Source: JBQTIY01 sp052387675 (lineage in GTDB: Bacteria > Planctomycetota > B15-G4). Taken from it: 64,000 nucleotides of DNA. The DNA lies in assembly GCA_052387675.1 (NCBI GenBank), contig JBQTIY010000011.1, positions 186,001-250,000 on the forward strand. Reading direction: 5' to 3'. A model generated the notes under the pieces. That model did no database searches and had not been told where the DNA came from. It saw only the letters and a list, made by a program, of their open reading frames with translations. The position numbers were made by a program, and so were the translations under genes. Positions 8,079 through 16,068 of this stretch are shown here, one piece after another; the stretch's first letter is position 1, and every line of letters starts with the position of its first letter.

Positions 8079-9962
8079 ATGGTGCTGCGTCGCATACTGC
8101 CGCTGCTGTGCCTGGCGCCGATGGCCGCGGCACAGGTGACGCACTACGAACTGGAGGGGCCGGCCAACTTCGCCTCCTTCGGCTGGGCGGTCGGCGGCCT
8201 GCGCGACCTGGATGGCGATGGCCTGCCGGAGTTCTTGGTGGGCGCTCCCGGTGATTCCTCGACGCCGGCTACGGGCCGCGTCACGGTGCACGCGGGCCGC
8301 GACGGGGCCGTGCTGCTCACGCTGCACGCCGGCCCCGGGCCCTTCGGCAGCGGACACGAACTGGGCCACTCGGTCGCGGGCCTCGGTGACGTGAACGGCG
8401 ATGGCCTACCCGACCTCGTGGCCGGCGCCCCCGGCGACGATCACGTCACGACCAATGCCGGCGCCGCCTGGGTCTTCTCCGGCAGCGACGGTGCGCCGCT
8501 CTATGTGCTGCGTCCCGCCACGTCCCTGAACGCCGACTGCGGCAATGCCGTTGCGAACGCCGGCGATGTCGACGGCGACGGCCGCGACGACATCCTCGTC
8601 GGCGCCTTTCAGCACGATGTCCATGGCCGCACGCGCGCCGGCAGCGCCTGGGTTTTCTCGGGCCGCAGCGGCGGCATCCTGCACTCCTTCCACGGTGCGG
8701 ATGACTACGACCAGTTCGGCGCCGGCCTGACCGGACTCGGCGACCTGGACGGCGACGGCCGCGCCGACTTCGCCATCGGCGCAGCCGAGTACCCCGCCCT
8801 CACAGACGCGCTCACCGGTCCCGGCTACGTGCGCGTCTACTCCGGCGCGCTCGGCACGCTGCTGTATGAGCTCAGCGGCGCGGCCACGGGCGACATGTTT
8901 GGCGCGACGCTCGCCCGCACCGCCGATCTCGACGGCGACGGCATCAACGACTTGCTCATCGGCGCCCGCCGGCATGATCCGGGTTTCTCCAGCGGCGCCG
9001 TCTTCATCCACTCCGGCGCCGACGGCACTCTCATCCGCATGCTCAAGCCGCTGCAAACGGACAGCACGTGGTTCGGTACTTCGGTGGCCTCGGCCGGCGA
9101 CCTCGATGGCGACAGCCTGCCGGAGATTCTCATTGGCGCGCCCGGCCCGCTGACTTTTACTGAGCATCCCGGCCGCGTCCACGTGTTCCCTGGCGCACCG
9201 GGTCCCGAGATCTGCAGCTTCTCCACGCTGGGCGGCGTGTTCGGCTTCTCACTCACGGCGCCAGGCGACCTCGATGGTGACGGCATCACCGACTTCGTGA
9301 CCGGACGGCCCTTGGCCGCGCAGTCGCCAGGTCAGACTCCCGGCCGGCTCGCCGTGCTCTCGATCTCGGCGCCCAAGCCGGCCAGCGTCACGCCGGGCAG
9401 CGTGGCGGCCGTCGGCGGCGGGCCGCTGCAGATCAGCGGCACCGGGCTGCAGCTCGCGACGAGCCTGCAAGTCGGCGGGCAGATCGTGCCGAAGTCAGAG
9501 TTCCTCTCGCAGTCGAACACGCTCATCGTGGCGCCGGCCCCCGGAGCCGAGACGCTCGGCCTGAATGAGCTCGTCGTCAACAACTTCGCCGGCACGAGCG
9601 ACCCGCTCGCCTTGAACTATGTCGCCCTGACGAATCCGCTGCTCGTGACGAAGCTGCTGGCGTCGAGCGCTGTGCCTCAGATCTGGACTTGGGGCAGCCC
9701 CGTCGGGGTCGCCCCCCCCGGCGGATTGACGGCGCTGCTCGTCTCGATTTCGGGCGCGGGGACTGTCAACGTCGGCGGCTTCCCAGTGCTCGCTAGCGGC
9801 GTGCTGCTCTGGGCCGGGCCCACCAATCCGGCCGGCGTGGCCATGCTGAGCCTGACGGTGCCGGCCTCCGCCGCCGGCCTGTTCTTCCATTCGCAGGGAG
9901 TCTTTTGGAACTCCGGCGTCGTGGGCTCCACGAACATTGCCTTCAGCCTCGTCGCCAACTGA
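8079..9962 (+). CDS. Secreted FG-GAP repeat protein
   Basis: A 627-residue exported protein with signal peptide MVLRRILPLLCLAPMAAAQ. About seven FG-GAP/integrin-alpha beta-propeller repeats follow (residues about 25-440), each with a DxDGDGxxD calcium-binding loop and a GAPG-type turn, for example DLDGDGLPEFLVGAPGD and DLDGDGRADFAIGA. An IPT/TIG-like segment comes next (VTPGSVAAVGGGPLQISGTG), then a C-terminal domain of about 100 residues (LLLxSxSG, GVLLWAGPTN) that resembles the C-terminus of other exported proteins here. A GTG at 8076 could also start it. Such proteins are usually cell-surface; the ligand is unknown. Confidence 0.88.
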   Translation: MVLRRILPLLCLAPMAAAQVTHYELEGPANFASFGWAVGGLRDLDGDGLPEFLVGAPGDSSTPATGRVTVHAGRDGAVLLTLHAGPGPFGSGHELGHSVAGLGDVNGDGLPDLVAGAPGDDHVTTNAGAAWVFSGSDGAPLYVLRPATSLNADCGNAVANAGDVDGDGRDDILVGAFQHDVHGRTRAGSAWVFSGRSGGILHSFHGADDYDQFGAGLTGLGDLDGDGRADFAIGAAEYPALTDALTGPGYVRVYSGALGTLLYELSGAATGDMFGATLARTADLDGDGINDLLIGARRHDPGFSSGAVFIHSGADGTLIRMLKPLQTDSTWFGTSVASAGDLDGDSLPEILIGAPGPLTFTEHPGRVHVFPGAPGPEICSFSTLGGVFGFSLTAPGDLDGDGITDFVTGRPLAAQSPGQTPGRLAVLSISAPKPASVTPGSVAAVGGGPLQISGTGLQLATSLQVGGQIVPKSEFLSQSNTLIVAPAPGAETLGLNELVVNNFAGTSDPLALNYVALTNPLLVTKLLASSAVPQIWTWGSPVGVAPPGGLTALLVSISGAGTVNVGGFPVLASGVLLWAGPTNPAGVAMLSLTVPASAAGLFFHSQGVFWNSGVVGSTNIAFSLVAN

Positions 9963-9963
9963 C

Positions 9964-10031
9964 GAGCCGTCGCCTCGAACGATCCGTCGCCTCGAACGAT
10001 CCGTCGCCTCGAACGATCCGTCGCCTCGAAC
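9964..10031. repeat. Four tandem 17 bp repeats after the FG-GAP gene
   Basis: Four head-to-tail copies of a 17-mer of the form GATCCGTCGCCTCGAAC (the first copy has GAG instead of GAT) begin two bases after the stop codon and lie in the 108 bp gap between two convergent genes. Three copies are identical, which indicates recent expansion. Confidence 0.92.
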
Positions 10032-10069
10032 GAGCCGACACCAATCGACGAGCCCGAGGAGACGCTACC

Positions 10070-11221
10070 TCAGAGCTGAGAGGTGCCGACGAGGCCGTTT
10101 GAGGCTGAGAAGCCCAGCGGGCCGCCGCCATCCACAATCCAGTGCTGGAAATAGAAGTCGAAGCCGGCGGGAACCCCGGTAGGCCAGGTGAAGGAAAGGC
10201 CCAGTTCACCAATGGAGTTCGTTGGCAAGCCGGCGATGAAGAGCAGCGGGTCGGGCACCATGACGCCCCCCTTGAACGGCGCATTGAGCTGCGTGATGCC
10301 GACGATGAGCGTTGAGGTCGTCAACTCCAGCGCGTTTGACAGCGAGAGGTGACCCGCTGAACTGGGAGTCAGCGCACCGACGCCCTGAAGCTGCGGCAGT
10401 TTGCCCGCTGTGCCCGCCAGCGCCGTGCCAGCCACACTGGACCAGGGGCTCGCGACGCCCCCGAGGACGTTATCGACCAGACCGATCGAAGGTGCATTCG
10501 CAGTGATGCCCGGCGGGAGTTCGAAGAGCGTGCCGAGTTCGGGGTCGCCGAGCTGGAGGTCAAGAAACACGTGGGCGCTGGTGGGATGAGGCTGGAGAGC
10601 GGACAAGTACACATCGAGCGAAACTTCGACGCTGACTGAAGATCCAAGGGTCACCGGAACACTCGCCGTCCACGTATTGACCGCGGGAAGGCTGCCCATG
10701 GGGGGCGCACCCTGGGTCCAGGCACTCGGCGTACTATAGACAGAGACGTTTTGATAATTGGCTCCGCTCACCAGCAGCACAGCGGGAAGCCCCACATTCA
10801 CCACGCTCCCCGTCTGCGCGGGTGTTCCTGAGAACACGATGCCGGGAAGCGAGACGCGGGTTCTGCAGTAGCCGTAGCCCTTTGAGCCTCCAATGGCAGC
10901 AAGGCAAGAGTTTGTCGACAGCGTGCCTGCCACCGTCATGCGGTCTGGGTGCACATTCGCAACGGTCGTCACGGAGGCTTCCGGCCCGCTACCACCCGTC
11001 CAGGCGGGGCAGTTGCCGGTGTGGTCGGTGGCCTGAGCCCCCTCCAAGGGGCTGCTCGACTGGACCACAACGCTTTGCGAGCCAAAGAAGCACTGACCCA
11101 CCGTCCCTCCGGTCGTGCAGCTACTTGCCTCCACCATGAACGACTGCGTAGCTGCGGCCGGCCCAAGCGCAAGCAAGAGTGCGAGCGTGCCCAACAGTGC
11201 CTTCCACGAAATCGATTGCAT
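10070..11221 (-). CDS. Secreted protein of unknown function with planctomycete-type C-terminal module
   Basis: A 383-residue protein starting at ATG 11221, with GGAGAG a few bases upstream, and a signal peptide ending PAAATQS. The N-terminal domain (to about residue 230) is beta-rich, has several cysteines and matches no family I recognise. The C-terminal 120 residues (ALELTTSTLIVGITQ, NAPFKGGVMVPDP, DGGGPLGFSASNGL) are clearly related to the end of the FG-GAP protein at 38331-40241. It converges with the FG-GAP gene upstream and is divergent from the AWGEN-repeat gene. Confidence 0.75.
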   Translation of the reverse strand: MQSISWKALLGTLALLLALGPAAATQSFMVEASSCTTGGTVGQCFFGSQSVVVQSSSPLEGAQATDHTGNCPAWTGGSGPEASVTTVANVHPDRMTVAGTLSTNSCLAAIGGSKGYGYCRTRVSLPGIVFSGTPAQTGSVVNVGLPAVLLVSGANYQNVSVYSTPSAWTQGAPPMGSLPAVNTWTASVPVTLGSSVSVEVSLDVYLSALQPHPTSAHVFLDLQLGDPELGTLFELPPGITANAPSIGLVDNVLGGVASPWSSVAGTALAGTAGKLPQLQGVGALTPSSAGHLSLSNALELTTSTLIVGITQLNAPFKGGVMVPDPLLFIAGLPTNSIGELGLSFTWPTGVPAGFDFYFQHWIVDGGGPLGFSASNGLVGTSQL

Positions 11222-11560
11222 GCTGCTCTCCAGGGGGTGCATCTCCACGAGCGTTTGGCGCCGTGTAGGACTTTCAGCTCCGCTGCCCGCGGGGCTGGTT
11301 CGCGGCATCCTAGGTGCTGAGTCGCAAACTGAAAAGTGCGCCTGCTGCGTTTTCCTGTTCCAGAACACCTGTGGAGAGGCCGCAGGCTGAACGCTGGCCT
11401 GATGATTTGGGGCGTGTCGCCGCCGTTGCAGCCGCATAGCAGCCCAAGCGGAGAATCGAATGATCGCTTACCCTGCCGGCTTGGCGCAGGAGCCCGGAAG
11501 CCCGCGCCGCGGGCGGGACAGCCGCGCCGAAGGAAAGTGTCCGACCGCGAGGGTGTCTCG

Positions 11561-12439
11561 ATGCACAGCACTGGCTGGAACGGGTTGTCGCTGGGATTTT
11601 CGGCCCTGCTGGTGCTGGCGGCGCTGAGCGCCGGCGGGCGCGCCCAGGAGAGCAATATCGACCCGGCGCTCAAGCATGCCTGGGGCGAGAACGTCGGCTG
11701 GACGAACTGGCACGACGCCGCGGGCGCGGCCCAGGGCGTGGTCGTCAACCTGAGGTGGCTGGAGGGCTTCGCTTGGGGCGAGAACATCGGCTGGATCAAC
11801 CTGGGTAATGGCTCACCCACCAACGGTTTCGCCTACGCCAACACCGACGGCAGCGATGTCGGCGTGAACCTCGATTACGCCACGGGCTTTCTGTCGGGCT
11901 TGGCCTGGGGCGAGAACGTGGGCTGGATCAACTTCAACACGGGCGCGCTCGGCGCCGACCGCGCTCGCTACGACCCGAGCACACACACGTTTGCCGGCTA
12001 CGCCTGGGGCGAGAACATCGGCTGGCTCAATCTCGGCGATGGCACGCAGACTCTGGCGGTCTTCAACCCGGCCACCGACTTGGGCTTCGCCAAGCCGGGC
12101 ACCGGCGGCCTGGTGCCGGAGTTCCGTTTCCACGGCCTGCTTTCTTCCGGCAATGACTTTGTCGTCTCGCTGCGCAAAGCCCTGCCGAACACGCTCACGG
12201 CTTGGTACGTCGGCCTCACGGCCACGCCGACGGCCTTCAAGGACGGCACGCTCGTGCCCCTGCCCACGCTGCTCACCGTGTTCATCTTCACCGACTCCAG
12301 CGGCATGGCCGCCTTCCAGTCGCCCGGCGGCACCGGCTCGATCCCGGTGGACATCTATGTCCAGGCTGCCATCGCCGACGCCGGCGCCACCTTCGGCGTC
12401 TCGGTCAGCAATGCGGTCGCGGCTCACTTTCAGCCCTGA
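11561..12439 (+). CDS. Secreted AWGEN-repeat protein
   Basis: A 292-residue exported protein (signal peptide ending GGRAQ). The mature N-terminal half carries four repeats of AWGENxGW followed by TNW, INL, INF or LNL, at residues 40-47, 71-78, 115-122 and 148-155, spaced 31-44 residues and separated by variable loops. The C-terminal 130 residues (LGFAKPGTGGLVPEF to the end) resemble the C-terminal module of neighbouring secreted proteins. ATG 11561 was chosen because a standard signal peptide begins there; the frame stays open upstream. Function unknown. Confidence 0.78.
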   Translation: MHSTGWNGLSLGFSALLVLAALSAGGRAQESNIDPALKHAWGENVGWTNWHDAAGAAQGVVVNLRWLEGFAWGENIGWINLGNGSPTNGFAYANTDGSDVGVNLDYATGFLSGLAWGENVGWINFNTGALGADRARYDPSTHTFAGYAWGENIGWLNLGDGTQTLAVFNPATDLGFAKPGTGGLVPEFRFHGLLSSGNDFVVSLRKALPNTLTAWYVGLTATPTAFKDGTLVPLPTLLTVFIFTDSSGMAAFQSPGGTGSIPVDIYVQAAIADAGATFGVSVSNAVAAHFQP

Positions 12440-12546
12440 GGCCAAGGACTCCGGTCAAGACTTGCGACACCGCAGTTCCGTCGTCTCAGTTCCACACCAG
12501 CTCTCGCCCCACTGACACTTCAGTACACCACCTTCAGGAACCCACC

Positions 12547-13566
12547 ATGCTGCGCCTCAATGCCCTGCTTGCATTCATTTCCACCGCCCTGCTTTCGGCC
12601 CTGCTCGTCGGGCCGCTGGTGGGCGATACCAACCCGCCCGCCGGCCCCGTGAGCGGCACAATGAAGCCGCTGTCACAAGTCGAGCCGCGCACGCCGGTGG
12701 AGAGCCTGCCCGGCAACGCAACGGCGATCCGCGTGATCAGCCAGCCGGGCTCGTACTACCTGACCGGAAATTTGCTCGGCGTCGGCGGGAGCCTGTCGGG
12801 CATTGAAATCGCTTCCAGCAACGTGAGCCTCGACCTCAACGGCTTCGCACTCATCGGTGGCGCCTCGTCCGGCGTCGGAGTGGTCGCGACCGGCTCCTTC
12901 AATAACATTGTGATCCGGAACGGGCTCGTCTCCGGCTGGTCAATTACCGGAATCATCACGTCGCAGGCGCGCAACGGCCAGATCGTGGACGTGAGTGTCG
13001 AAGGCTGCAACACCGGCATGCAGACCGGCGCCAACTTCCTCATCCGGGGCTGCACGGCCCGCAGCAACACGGGTGTCGGCATCAGCTTGGGCTCAGCCTC
13101 CACCGTCGTGGACTGCAGCTCCTCCTTGAACCTCCACGGCTTTTCGACGAGCAGCGGAACGGGCGTTCAAATCCTCGACAGCCTCTCCCACGACAACACC
13201 AGCCTCGGCATTTTCCTCAACGGCTTCGGCGGCGCCGTGCGCAACTGCGTCGTGACCAACAATGATGGCGGCGGGATTACCGCCAGCACCGGCTACCAGA
13301 TCATCGGCAACACCTGCATGAACAACGGCACGCTCGGTGGCGGGGGGATCCACGTCAATGGCACGGACAACCGCGTCATGGAGAACAACGTCACGGGTGC
13401 CGCGCGTGGCTACGACATCGATAGCTCCGGGAATTTCATCGCTGGCAACATCGCTTCCGGGAACACCCTGAACTACGACATCGTCCCCACGCAGACGATT
13501 GGCCCGATCATCACGGCCACCGGGACGATCACCACGACCAACCCCTGGGCGAACTTCGAGTACTAG
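12547..13566 (+). CDS. Secreted right-handed beta-helix protein
   Basis: A 339-residue protein with a signal peptide (LLAFISTALLSALLVG) and an N-terminal segment with ISQPGSYYLTGNLLG, the usual lead-in to planctomycete parallel beta-helix proteins. About ten NosD/pectate-lyase-like coils follow, with recurrent N-x-x-V-x-N and GI patterns (NIVIRNGLVSG, FLIRGCTARSNTGVGISLG, YQIIGNTCMNNGT). No catalytic residues of polysaccharide lyases stand out. It lies 107 bp after the AWGEN gene, so the two may share a transcript. Confidence 0.8.
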   Translation: MLRLNALLAFISTALLSALLVGPLVGDTNPPAGPVSGTMKPLSQVEPRTPVESLPGNATAIRVISQPGSYYLTGNLLGVGGSLSGIEIASSNVSLDLNGFALIGGASSGVGVVATGSFNNIVIRNGLVSGWSITGIITSQARNGQIVDVSVEGCNTGMQTGANFLIRGCTARSNTGVGISLGSASTVVDCSSSLNLHGFSTSSGTGVQILDSLSHDNTSLGIFLNGFGGAVRNCVVTNNDGGGITASTGYQIIGNTCMNNGTLGGGGIHVNGTDNRVMENNVTGAARGYDIDSSGNFIAGNIASGNTLNYDIVPTQTIGPIITATGTITTTNPWANFEY

Positions 13567-13596
13567 AGCGTCTCATTGAGGGTCATACCCTTTTTT

Positions 13597-14163
13597 CTAG
13601 CGACCTCCCGTTTTCGCGCTGTATGTGCCCTCTCCGATCTCTCGCCAGCGCAGGCTCACAGCCTTGCTGTATTCGCTGATCTTTCCTGGTGTCCCCGCCT
13701 TCTTGCGCCACCAGTCCGCCCAGAGGGCGATCATCTCAAGCCGAGACTCGATGTCCTCGGGGCTCATGGCTTCCGGGTTACCGCGAAAGGCAAACATTGC
13801 GACGTAGACCTGCCGCTGCAGCCAGAAGTCGGTGAGGCGGGCTGCAAACTGGACATGCTCCGGGTTCGACATGTCGAGGCCGTGCAGCGCGTTGATGAAC
13901 GCCGGTGTGGCCAAGGCAGTCTCGATTTCGAGTAGCTTGAGTCGAGCAGTCTGCGGCCCGCCGCGCTCGCGTTTGTTGGCAAAGGCTGTCTTGATGAGGT
14001 CTGTCCACGCTGCGAGCTGCTCGCTGCTTGATCCTTCGCTGGGAAGCAGCAGCTCAAACTGGACAGGGTGAGCCGTCGCAGCCTGCGCAGTCTCCACCCC
14101 CGATGCGCAGCCCTGAACCAGCGTCAGCACCATGGAGCAGACGAGCAGCAACCTAGCGAGCAT
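13597..14163 (-). CDS. Small lipoprotein of unknown function
   Basis: 188 residues from ATG 14163, giving a lipoprotein leader with the lipobox LVQGC. The body is helical and charged (DLIKTAFANKRERGG, ARLTDFWLQRQVYVAMFAF, ESRLEMIALWADWWRKKAG). I do not recognise the family. Its start overlaps the end of the upstream gene (14153), so the two are coupled. GC content and codon use are visibly less extreme than in the flanking secreted-protein genes. Confidence 0.65.
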   Translation of the reverse strand: MLARLLLVCSMVLTLVQGCASGVETAQAATAHPVQFELLLPSEGSSSEQLAAWTDLIKTAFANKRERGGPQTARLKLLEIETALATPAFINALHGLDMSNPEHVQFAARLTDFWLQRQVYVAMFAFRGNPEAMSPEDIESRLEMIALWADWWRKKAGTPGKISEYSKAVSLRWREIGEGTYSAKTGGR

Positions 14164-14764
14164 TTGCCTTCTCGCCCTGTTGGTCGTTTCGGCTGCTGCC
14201 TGGGCGCCAGTCGGGATCCTCATGAGTCCAGATGAACTCACAGCCGTTCGCGGTGTAGCACTGAATGCCCTCGATTGTGCACTCCCGCCCATGCCCGAGC
14301 GGACACGGCACGAAGTCTTGCGGAGCAGCAGTCTCGGCGGTTTGCACCAACGTCGTCACGTCGTTCGGATAGGTACGCCGAGCGCGGGCGATGAGATCGT
14401 CGGTCCTCTCCTCAGAGCGGGCCAGTAGGCCAATCACACGGCCGTACAACTCGAGCGGTGCGGCTTCTCGCGTGATCTGCTCATACGACTCAACAGCCGC
14501 GAGCGTCTCTTCCGCTCGACCGAGCCCTGCGTTCGCCACGAGGCGCAGCTTTGCCATGCGTCGCCCAAGTGAGGGCTCCTCCGCCGGAGATAGCAAGGGC
14601 TCAAGCCCAGCCAGCACCTGTCCATACTGCTTCATAGCCAGCTGGAACTCGAGCTGCGCCACGTACTCGGCAACGGATGAGTGACTGCATGCGCAGAAGC
14701 TGAAGCAAGCGCTCAACACCAAGCAGCCGATGCGGCCGGGACCACTCATACGGGGGTGACTCAT
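14153..14764 (-). CDS. TPR-like lipoprotein of unknown function
   Basis: 203 residues (or 198 from ATG 14749). The leader ends in a lipobox-like SFCAC. Residues about 35-140 are helical and resemble tetratricopeptide-type pairs (EFQLAMKQYGQVLAGLEPLL, GLGRAEETLAAVESYEQI). The C-terminal 60 residues carry three cysteines (CPLGHGRECTIEGIQC). It is the first gene of a two-gene unit with the lipoprotein at 13597-14163. Confidence 0.6.
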   Translation of the reverse strand: MSHPRMSGPGRIGCLVLSACFSFCACSHSSVAEYVAQLEFQLAMKQYGQVLAGLEPLLSPAEEPSLGRRMAKLRLVANAGLGRAEETLAAVESYEQITREAAPLELYGRVIGLLARSEERTDDLIARARRTYPNDVTTLVQTAETAAPQDFVPCPLGHGRECTIEGIQCYTANGCEFIWTHEDPDWRPGSSRNDQQGEKANAR

Positions 14765-14858
14765 ACTGGATCAATCTGCGCAGGCCACTGTCCGTTAGCG
14801 AGGCATTCGTCTGGCACCTTGCTCTTGGGGATCATGGCAGTCCCTGAAGTTTTCGTCG

Positions 14859-15329
14859 CTACTGCGCCCACTTGGCGGACTGGTCCACGTACAGCGCCAC
14901 CTTGAGGAGGCTGGTCATGGGCACGTCTTGGGGCGACTGAAACAGCATGGCCACGCCACCGCCGGCTCCGGGCTTCACCATGCGCGTTGAGCCGTCGGCC
15001 AGCGTAAACACGACGTGCAAATCCTTGTACGGTTCATTGATGTGCCTGTCCGGCGCGTTCAGCCCCACAAACACACCGAGCGTTGGCTGGTCGAGCCTGA
15101 CGATGATGGCCGAACCCTGCACGTCATTGCTGATGCGAAAGCCGATGGCGCTTGCACCTGGCGCGCCGTCGCCCGGTGCTCGGTCAATGGCGTACATGGA
15201 TACATTGTGCTCGAAGAGCTGGCGGCCCGGCTCACTCGCCTGCTGCGGCTCCCCGGCTACGGGACTCAGGAATGCCAAGCTCACGCTGCTGACTGCGGCA
15301 AGAAGCAAACAACTCATCACAAGCTTCAT
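14859..15329 (-). CDS. Small secreted protein of unknown function
   Basis: 156 residues from ATG 15329, which has GGAGG eight bases upstream. The signal peptide ends near SPVAGEP; the rest is a beta-rich single domain (GFRISNDVQGSAIIVRLDQP, LHVVFTLADGSTRMVKPG). No family is recognised. Confidence 0.6.
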   Translation of the reverse strand: MKLVMSCLLLAAVSSVSLAFLSPVAGEPQQASEPGRQLFEHNVSMYAIDRAPGDGAPGASAIGFRISNDVQGSAIIVRLDQPTLGVFVGLNAPDRHINEPYKDLHVVFTLADGSTRMVKPGAGGGVAMLFQSPQDVPMTSLLKVALYVDQSAKWAQ

Positions 15330-15504
15330 GCGTCGACCTCCACTGCCCAACATCCATTTCCGTTAGCAGCGCAAGAACACGCGCGCCACCGTGAAAGACA
15401 GCCTACAGGAACTCGCCGGTTAGCGTGCCGCGCAGTAAGATCCGGGCCCTATTGGTCTTGACCTCGCTCGCCGTGAGGCCCTGCCCCTGCCCTGGAGTCC
15501 CGCG

Positions 15505-16068
15505 GTGAGCCCCGAGCCGGTCACGCAACTGCTGCGCCGCTTCGGCGAGGGCGACCGATCTGCCGCGGACGAGTTGTTCCCCCTGCTCTACGACCAGTTG
15601 CGCACTGTCGCGCGCTCGCACATGGCGCGCGAGCGCGCTGACCACACGCTGCAACCCACCGCGCTGGTGCACGAGGCCTGGGCGCGGCTGGCCGGCGCGG
15701 AGGTCGGCGAACTGCGCGACAGACAGCACTTCCTCGCGCTCGCCGCGCGCGCGATGCGCCAGATCCTCGTGGAGCACGCCCGCGCACGCGACACCGACAA
15801 GCGTGGCGGCGGCGCGCAGCGCGTCCCGCTGGAGATCGTCTCGGAGCTCTGGCAGGAGCGCCACCTCGACGTGCTCGCCGTCGACGAGGCGCTGAACCGC
15901 CTGGCACAGCAAGACGAGCAGCTCGCCCACCTCGTCGAGCTGCGCTTCTTCGGCGGGCTGAGCAATGGCGAAGTCGGCGCGGCGCTGGGCGTGCCGCTGC
16001 GCAGTGTGGAACGCATGTGGTCCACCGCGAGGGCGTGGCTGCGCCTCGCGCTGGACGGCAGCGCGTGA
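15505..16068 (+). CDS. ECF sigma factor (planctomycete ECF type)
   Basis: 187 residues starting at GTG 15505. Region 2 contains LLYDQLRTVARSHMARER and the -10 recognition helix region ALVHEAWARLAG and HFLALAARAMRQILVEHARAR. Region 4 is LVELRFFGGLSNGEVGAALGV followed by RSVERMWSTARAWL. The layout matches the ECF family often annotated TIGR02999/Sig-70_X6, common in planctomycetes and usually paired with Ser/Thr kinases. The stop codon overlaps the GTG of the kinase gene (GTGA, 16065-16068), which supports phospho-dependent control of the sigma factor by the kinase; that link is inference. Confidence 0.92.
   Translation: MSPEPVTQLLRRFGEGDRSAADELFPLLYDQLRTVARSHMARERADHTLQPTALVHEAWARLAGAEVGELRDRQHFLALAARAMRQILVEHARARDTDKRGGGAQRVPLEIVSELWQERHLDVLAVDEALNRLAQQDEQLAHLVELRFFGGLSNGEVGAALGVPLRSVERMWSTARAWLRLALDGSA

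Noticed and set aside
14791..15369. GTTAGC motifs at about 14794 and 15363 upstream of minus-strand small genes
   Set aside because: No partner box or paired arms nearby; not enough to extend the cassette array to this region.
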